The notes below the pieces were generated by a model. The model was not told where the DNA came from and made no database searches. It saw nothing but the letters and a program-made list of their open reading frames with translations. Position numbers and translations under genes: made by a program. DNA of 52,013 nucleotides from an uncultured Gammaproteobacteria bacterium (lineage in GTDB: Bacteria > Pseudomonadota > Gammaproteobacteria > GCA-001735895). Positions 47,929 through 52,013 of this stretch are shown here, piece after piece. Location of the stretch: positions 1 to 52,013 of the forward strand of contig CAMYON010000006.1 in the NCBI GenBank assembly GCA_947260025.1, given 5' to 3'. Positions within the stretch are counted from its first letter, which is position 1, and every line of letters starts with the position of its first letter.

Positions 47929-48900
47929 TTAAAACCAGGTATCGGAAAGCCGGTCCGGTACCGACTTTTTTCCCGTTCTCGACGGCAACACCATTTGTGT
48001 CGAAAGATTGCGCACGGCGCGCGCAGGCGTTATCAGTATCGCCAGCGTAACCAGCAGGCAGGCCAGCCACTGAACCGCTCCGATGGCTTCCCCCAATATG
48101 AACCACCCGACGAAAAACATCGTCGGCAATTCGACCGCGCCGGCGACGGCGGAGCGCGCGGCGCCGATCTGTGGCGCAAAGGTGGTGTAAATCAGTTGCG
48201 GCAGCAGCGCTGTGCCGAGCGCGAGTCCGGCGATCAGCCACCAGTGTCCGGTCGTCTGTGGCAGCACGCTGCCTGGAGCCGACAGTATCATTAGCGGTAT
48301 CAGGCTGAGCGATGCGCCCACGGAAAACGATGCCACCCGGGAAAACGGTCGAATCGGCGTCAGCTTGTGAATCAGCGCGTTAATGCCGAAGCCGAAACTG
48401 ATCGGCGCGGTCAGCGAAATCAACAAGGCGGGCAGGTGGCGAGGCTCGACCGCTGCCGGCGAGCTCGCCAGCAAGGCTGCCATCATCACCATCATCGCGC
48501 CGGTCATGCCGCGCCTGGACGGCACATCGCGAAACCAGACCCAGCCGATCAGCAGCGTAAACACCGGGTAAGTCATGTACAGCACGCCGACGGTCGACAC
48601 CGGAACCGTGCGCAGCGCGTAGACGAAACCGATCCAGCCGAGACCGACCGAGACGCCGGACAGGACCCCCCAGGCGACTATCTTCGGTTGCGCGGCGAGG
48701 ACGCGCAGGAATAGCGGCAGCAGTACGAACGCCGACAGCCCGTAACGGTAGAATGCGACCGCATAGCTTGCCATGCCGGCATCGGTGAGAGATTTGGCAA
48801 AGTAGGGGATGGTGCCGAAGCAAAAGCAGCTCAGAACGATCAGGCAGGTCGGCAGCAAGCTGCCGCGCGCCTGGGGAACGCTATGCGTGAATTCAGTCAA
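47929..48900 (-). CDS. EamA-family (DMT) transporter
   Basis: A 323-residue membrane protein with about ten segments in two EamA repeats (CLIVLSCFCFGTIPYFAKSL, STVGVLYMTYPVFTLLIGWVWF, SAVAGAVELPTMFFVGWFILGE). The substrate cannot be told; family members export amino acids or metabolites. The only start that keeps the first membrane segment is a TTG at 48900, supported by AGGAG 13 bases upstream; the next in-frame stop is 10 codons further up. It converges with the cytochrome c gene. Confidence 0.88.
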   Translation of the reverse strand: MTEFTHSVPQARGSLLPTCLIVLSCFCFGTIPYFAKSLTDAGMASYAVAFYRYGLSAFVLLPLFLRVLAAQPKIVAWGVLSGVSVGLGWIGFVYALRTVPVSTVGVLYMTYPVFTLLIGWVWFRDVPSRRGMTGAMMVMMAALLASSPAAVEPRHLPALLISLTAPISFGFGINALIHKLTPIRPFSRVASFSVGASLSLIPLMILSAPGSVLPQTTGHWWLIAGLALGTALLPQLIYTTFAPQIGAARSAVAGAVELPTMFFVGWFILGEAIGAVQWLACLLVTLAILITPARAVRNLSTQMVLPSRTGKKSVPDRLSDTWF

Positions 48901-49008
48901 TGCTGTGGCTCGACTCCTGTGCCAGGACAGTCAAGCATATGTTTCGCGGCACGAAATTCCAGGGATTTTTTTCGATCGACTCCCCAACAAAAAACGATTG
49001 ATTAATCC

Positions 49009-49037
49009 TTGACTAGTTAAACGTTAAATTATATTAT
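49009..49037 (+). promoter_or_regulatory. Promoter of the nitroreductase-marR operon
   Basis: TTGACT (49009-49014) and TATTAT (49032-49037) with a 17-base spacer. The large palindrome 49014-49054 covers the spacer, the -10 and the start region, so occupation of the palindrome should block transcription. Confidence 0.75.
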
Positions 49038-49054
49038 AGTTTAACGTTTAACTA
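49014..49054 (+). promoter_or_regulatory. Putative MarR operator, perfect 15-base arms
   Basis: Arms 49014-49028 (TAGTTAAACGTTAAA) and 49040-49054 are perfect inverted copies with an 11-base AT-only centre apart from one G. Each arm also contains an AACGTT core, so two MarR dimers could bind. A MarR-family gene is the second gene of the operon, so autoregulation is the natural reading. Confidence 0.75.
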
Positions 49055-49075
49055 AATTATTGATATTATACTGTT

Positions 49076-50230
49076 ATGAATAGACGAAAATTCTTAACGA
49101 TCGTGGGTTCTTCCGGAGTGATTCTGGCTGCCGCCGGGATTGGCGGTTTTGTCGCAACGCGATCACCGGTAAGCGCGCTGCAACCCTGGAAGAGTACCAA
49201 TTCTGGCTATCCGGACCCGATACGGCGCGCGCTGTCTTATGCCATTCTGGCGCCGAATCCGCATAACCGTCAGCCCTGGGTGGTTAATCTGAAGAGTGAT
49301 ACCGAGGCCATCCTCGGCTGCGACCTGGCTCGGCTGCTGCCCGAGACAGACCCTTTCGATCGGCAAATCGTGATCGGGCTCGGTTGCTTTCTGGAACTGT
49401 TTTCGCTGGCCGCAGGCCAGGACGGATTTCGAGCCGAGATTGAATTGTTTCCGCAGGGAGAGCCCGAAAACAGGCTGGACACCCGGCCGATCGCGCATTT
49501 GAGACTGGTTGCTGACGCGCAGCTTGTTGCCGATCCGCTGTTCGCTTACACGCTGCAGCGGCGCACCAATCGCAATCCCTACGACACGACCCGGCCGGTT
49601 TCCGCGCAAGACCTCGAAGCCATCGTCGCGACATCCGGCCCGGCAGTGATCGCCGCGGGCACCGTCGCGGGAGCCAGGTTACAGCGGTTGCGGGACCTCA
49701 GCCAGGTCGCGTTGCGCGATGAAATCAACGATCCCGCTGCCTTTGGCGAAAGCGTCGACCTGATGCGTATCGGTCGAGTCGAAATCGAAACCAACCCGGA
49801 CGGTATTTCTATCGGCGGTCCCTTTCTGGAGACACTCGGCATTCTCGGAATAGTCAGCCGGGAGGCAATGGCGGATCCTAACTCTAGCTCATTCCAGATC
49901 GGGCTGGATATGGCCGACGAGCAGGCCCAGACGGCGATGGGATTCGTCTGGATCAACACCCTGGGCAACACCCGGGGTCAGCAGATTGCGGCCGGTCGTG
50001 CCTACTTGCGCCAGGCGCTGGGCGTTACCAGCCTGGGATTGTCGATGCAGCCGATGAGCCAGGCATTGCAGGAGTATCCCGCAATGGCGGGTCATTTCAA
50101 GCAGGTGCACGAGCTGCTGGCGGAGACCGCGGGGGAGCGCGTGCAGATGCTGGCACGAATCGGTCATGCCGACGCTGTGCCGCCGTCACCGCGTTGGGCG
50201 TTATCAACCCGGATCAGGCAGACCTCATGA
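49076..50230 (+). CDS. Tat-exported nitroreductase-fold oxidoreductase (Acg-like)
   Basis: A 384-residue protein with a twin-arginine signal (MNRRKFLTIVGSSG followed by a hydrophobic stretch) and a nitroreductase-like FMN domain: YAILAPNPHNRQPWVVNL at the start (matching the SPSxxNxQPW motif), a central QRRTNRNPYDTTRP and the C-terminal ARIGHADAVPPSPRW, which characterises the Acg/Rv-type group. Export through Tat suggests folding with flavin in the cytoplasm before secretion. The physiological substrate is unknown; electrophile or quinone reduction fits control by a MarR regulator. It overlaps marR by 4 bases. Confidence 0.85.
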   Translation: MNRRKFLTIVGSSGVILAAAGIGGFVATRSPVSALQPWKSTNSGYPDPIRRALSYAILAPNPHNRQPWVVNLKSDTEAILGCDLARLLPETDPFDRQIVIGLGCFLELFSLAAGQDGFRAEIELFPQGEPENRLDTRPIAHLRLVADAQLVADPLFAYTLQRRTNRNPYDTTRPVSAQDLEAIVATSGPAVIAAGTVAGARLQRLRDLSQVALRDEINDPAAFGESVDLMRIGRVEIETNPDGISIGGPFLETLGILGIVSREAMADPNSSSFQIGLDMADEQAQTAMGFVWINTLGNTRGQQIAAGRAYLRQALGVTSLGLSMQPMSQALQEYPAMAGHFKQVHELLAETAGERVQMLARIGHADAVPPSPRWALSTRIRQTS

Positions 50231-50673
50231 GCGAGACCAGGCAGGACCCTGAACTGTTTCTGTTTTTTACCGAAATAGGCATTATCGAGCAGCTAACGCG
50301 AGCCAGGCTGGAAAGCGTGCTGCCAGACAATATGAAAATGTCCCATTTTGCCTTGCTCAACCACCTGGCGCGGCTGGGTGGAAAATGGAGTCCGGCAAGG
50401 CTGGCCGCGGCACTGCAGGTTACCAGGGCGGCGATAACCAATACGCTAAATCGACTCGAAGCACGCGGCCTGGTCGAGATCGAGACCGATCCTGACGATG
50501 GACGCGCCAAGCTGGTCAGCCTGACCGCGGCGGGTAAATTCCGACGCGACGCCTGCATCGACAACATCAAGCCTTTATTGGTCGAACTGGAGGATAAATT
50601 CGGTCGCGAATTCTTTGTGGATGCCCTGCCTCGACTGCAGGAACTGCGAATTTACCTGGACCAGCATCGTTAG
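50227..50673 (+). CDS. MarR family transcriptional regulator
   Basis: A 148-residue winged-helix regulator. The DNA-binding part reads FALLNHLARLGGKWSPARLAAALQVTRAAITNTLNRLEARGLVEIE in overlapping parts, followed by the wing TDPDDGRAKLVSLTAAGK. The ATG at 50227 overlaps the stop of the nitroreductase gene (ATGA), indicating translational coupling; the frame extends to 50194 without a ribosome site. It probably represses its own operon through the palindrome at 49014-49054 and is released by a small ligand. Confidence 0.9.
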   Translation: MSETRQDPELFLFFTEIGIIEQLTRARLESVLPDNMKMSHFALLNHLARLGGKWSPARLAAALQVTRAAITNTLNRLEARGLVEIETDPDDGRAKLVSLTAAGKFRRDACIDNIKPLLVELEDKFGREFFVDALPRLQELRIYLDQHR

Positions 50674-50691
50674 CCGCGGTTGCGACCGATA

Positions 50692-51261
50692 TCAGGCTTC
50701 GACCATGCTCAGTATATGGGCTTCGATGTCGAACACGTGCTGGTCGTGCAGGCCGAGATCGCGCAACGCCTGTGCCAGCTCCAGCAGGTACTCGTCGTTG
50801 GGGCCGCTCGGGCCCGCTGCGGCGCAGATATGGCGCGCGATCTCGTATTCGTCGGCTTCCCCGAGATATGCCTCGTTGTCAGGCGTTGCGATATAGGTTA
50901 GCCCGGTGGCCTGCGCGCCATCGTCGAAGGTCATTGCCGTGGCCACGCGCAGGTAGCCGTTTTTTTCGCGCTGGTCGAGTTGCCTGAACACCGGGGCCTC
51001 GACCAGGTATGCCAACCCGCCGCAAACAGCGCCGGGTTCCTCGATCAGGGTTACCACCCGTCCCGGATTTTCTTCGGTGCCGCGGTGATCGTGGGAACCC
51101 TGCCAGAAGCGCCGACTCCAGCCGCTGATACTCGCCGGCCTCGATTCCAGGTGGGGGAAATCCACCAGGTAAATCAGCGAGCCGTAGCCAAATAGCCACA
51201 CCCGGTCGTCATCGTCGAGTTGATGCCGCCGTTGGTTTTCGTCGAAAGTGTTCTTGCTCAT
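50692..51261 (-). CDS. ChaC-type gamma-glutamylcyclotransferase
   Basis: A 189-residue protein that should cleave glutathione to 5-oxoproline and Cys-Gly. The family signature FGYGSLIY is at about residues 24-31, followed by RRFWQGSHDHRGTEENPGRVVTL, and the catalytic Glu is probably the one in LDQREKNGYLR or YLGEADEYE. The bacterial ChaC enzymes are glutathione-specific. It lies 8 bases downstream of the membrane protein gene that enters from the right edge. Confidence 0.88.
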   Translation of the reverse strand: MSKNTFDENQRRHQLDDDDRVWLFGYGSLIYLVDFPHLESRPASISGWSRRFWQGSHDHRGTEENPGRVVTLIEEPGAVCGGLAYLVEAPVFRQLDQREKNGYLRVATAMTFDDGAQATGLTYIATPDNEAYLGEADEYEIARHICAAAGPSGPNDEYLLELAQALRDLGLHDQHVFDIEAHILSMVEA

Positions 51262-51269
51262 CAGCTACG

Positions 51270-52013
51270 TTACCTTGCGGAGGTTTTTATCATAACCGCC
51301 CGGGTCTGGCCACTGGTCGCGACCGGGTAGCTGGCCGCGGCCACCAGGTAACAGGTCATCGCGATCAGAATCACCAGGTTGAAGCCGAAATGTATCGCCA
51401 GCAGCGAAGCCAGCACCGCGCTGATGACGGAAGCGCAGCCGTTGATCCCCCAGGCCCAGGGCGTCAACGGAGCGGCACCGATACTGATCGAAGCCAGCCC
51501 CAGCGGGAAGGGCATTCCCATGCAAAACCCCAGTGGAGCGATCAGGATAGTGCTGAGCAGCATGCGCGCAGCTAACGACCAGCCGCCGGCCAGCTGCAGC
51601 AACGGACCGAGCAGCATCAGGTAGGCGCTGCCGAGCAGTATTATGCCCAGCACCGCGTAAGCGTTGATGCGCTGTGCGCGCAGCGTGCCGGCAAAGCGTT
51701 GGGCAAATGCGCTGCCGAGTCCGGCCGCGACCAGGAACGATGACAGCACTACCGCCGCGGCGTACAGCGGGTGGTGCAGCAGCAGGATAAACTTTTGCAG
51801 GAACGATATTTCGATCAACAGAAAACCGAGCCCTAGTGCACCGAAGTAGCCAAACACCCGGAGTTTGCCGAAACCGATCGAGGTTGTCGGCGATTCGGAG
51901 TTTCTATTGACCAGAAATAGCGGTAGCAGAATCAGCAACAGGCTAAGCGCCAGGGCCAGCAGCAAGGTTATCACCAGGGTCAGGTAGCCGGTTTCGAGCA
52001 GCGCGCTGCCGCC
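51270..52013 (-). CDS. Multi-spanning membrane protein, C-terminal part (runs off window)
   Basis: The frame is open to the right edge of the window, so the N-terminus is missing; a GTG at 51974 is only an internal codon. The visible 247 residues hold seven or more membrane segments, with GFGKLRVFGYFGALGLGFLL in parts, then IEISFLQKFILLLHHPLYAA, LSSFLVAAGLGS, GFCMGMPFPLGLASIS and WAWGINGCASVIS. This pattern is typical of the C-terminal membrane half of large fused spermidine synthase-like proteins. The catalytic part would lie outside the window, so the function is not assigned. Confidence 0.75.
   Translation of the reverse strand, partial: GGSALLETGYLTLVITLLLALALSLLLILLPLFLVNRNSESPTTSIGFGKLRVFGYFGALGLGFLLIEISFLQKFILLLHHPLYAAAVVLSSFLVAAGLGSAFAQRFAGTLRAQRINAYAVLGIILLGSAYLMLLGPLLQLAGGWSLAARMLLSTILIAPLGFCMGMPFPLGLASISIGAAPLTPWAWGINGCASVISAVLASLLAIHFGFNLVILIAMTCYLVAAASYPVATSGQTRAVMIKTSAR

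Overview
The window is GC-rich (about 57-60% by eye), densely coded DNA from a gammaproteobacterium. The strongest indication is gene order. From about 0.6 to 18.2 kb it repeats the Pseudomonas layout pyrC'-pyrB-pyrR-ruvX-yqgE-tonB(3)-gshB-pilG-pilH-pilI-pilJ-chpA-chpC, with one extra gene (apbE) between tonB and gshB and with pilK and chpB missing. The proteins are gammaproteobacterial in type but not close enough to name a genus. It is most likely an environmental or marine relative of the pseudomonads. No tRNA, rRNA, CRISPR array, phage or transposase gene was seen.

Layout. 0.1-0.4 kb: a small coiled-coil protein. 0.6-7.4 kb (minus strand): pyrimidine genes with a catalytically degenerate dihydroorotase homologue, then ruvX, yqgE, a TonB3-type protein, an ApbE flavin transferase and glutathione synthetase. 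7.4-18.2 kb (plus): the Pil-Chp chemosensory system for type IV pili. chpA is split by a frame change inside a tandem repeat. 18.2-18.4 kb: two REP-like hairpin elements. 18.4-22.1 kb (minus): rsmE, ahcY and metK, with an S-adenosylhomocysteine (SAH) riboswitch in front of ahcY that carries an unusually large internal arm bounded by a perfect 21-bp inverted repeat. 22.3-28.0 kb (plus): tkt-gap-pgk-pyk central carbon genes. 28.0-30.1 kb (minus): rarD, a small membrane protein and bioD. 30.3-33.0 kb (plus): rapA. 33.0-35.4 kb (minus): a PAS-GGDEF-EAL protein. 35.6-40.6 kb (plus): an apparently self-regulated operon of TetR regulator, MMPL/RND exporter, LolA-like periplasmic protein and putative outer-membrane barrel. 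40.7-43 kb: a cupin thiol-dioxygenase-like gene, a zinc alcohol dehydrogenase and a DUF502 membrane protein. 43.1-46 kb: purC, divergent from purE-purK, which has a structured leader. 46.3-48.9 kb: a small membrane protein, a methyltransferase, a cytochrome c and an EamA transporter. 49.0-50.7 kb: a MarR-controlled, Tat-exported nitroreductase operon with a 15-bp-arm operator over its promoter. 50.7-52.0 kb: a ChaC-type gamma-glutamylcyclotransferase and the C-terminal part of a multi-spanning membrane protein that runs off the right edge.

How the genes work together. The pil/chp block, the TonB3 homologue and the GGDEF-EAL protein point to surface motility and c-di-GMP control. MetK makes SAM; RsmE and the window's other methyltransferase consume it; AhcY removes the SAH product, sensed by the riboswitch. 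The least explained and most interesting parts are the enlarged riboswitch, the TetR-RND-LolA-barrel operon with duplicated operators, the MarR operator, the purE leader and the broken chpA.
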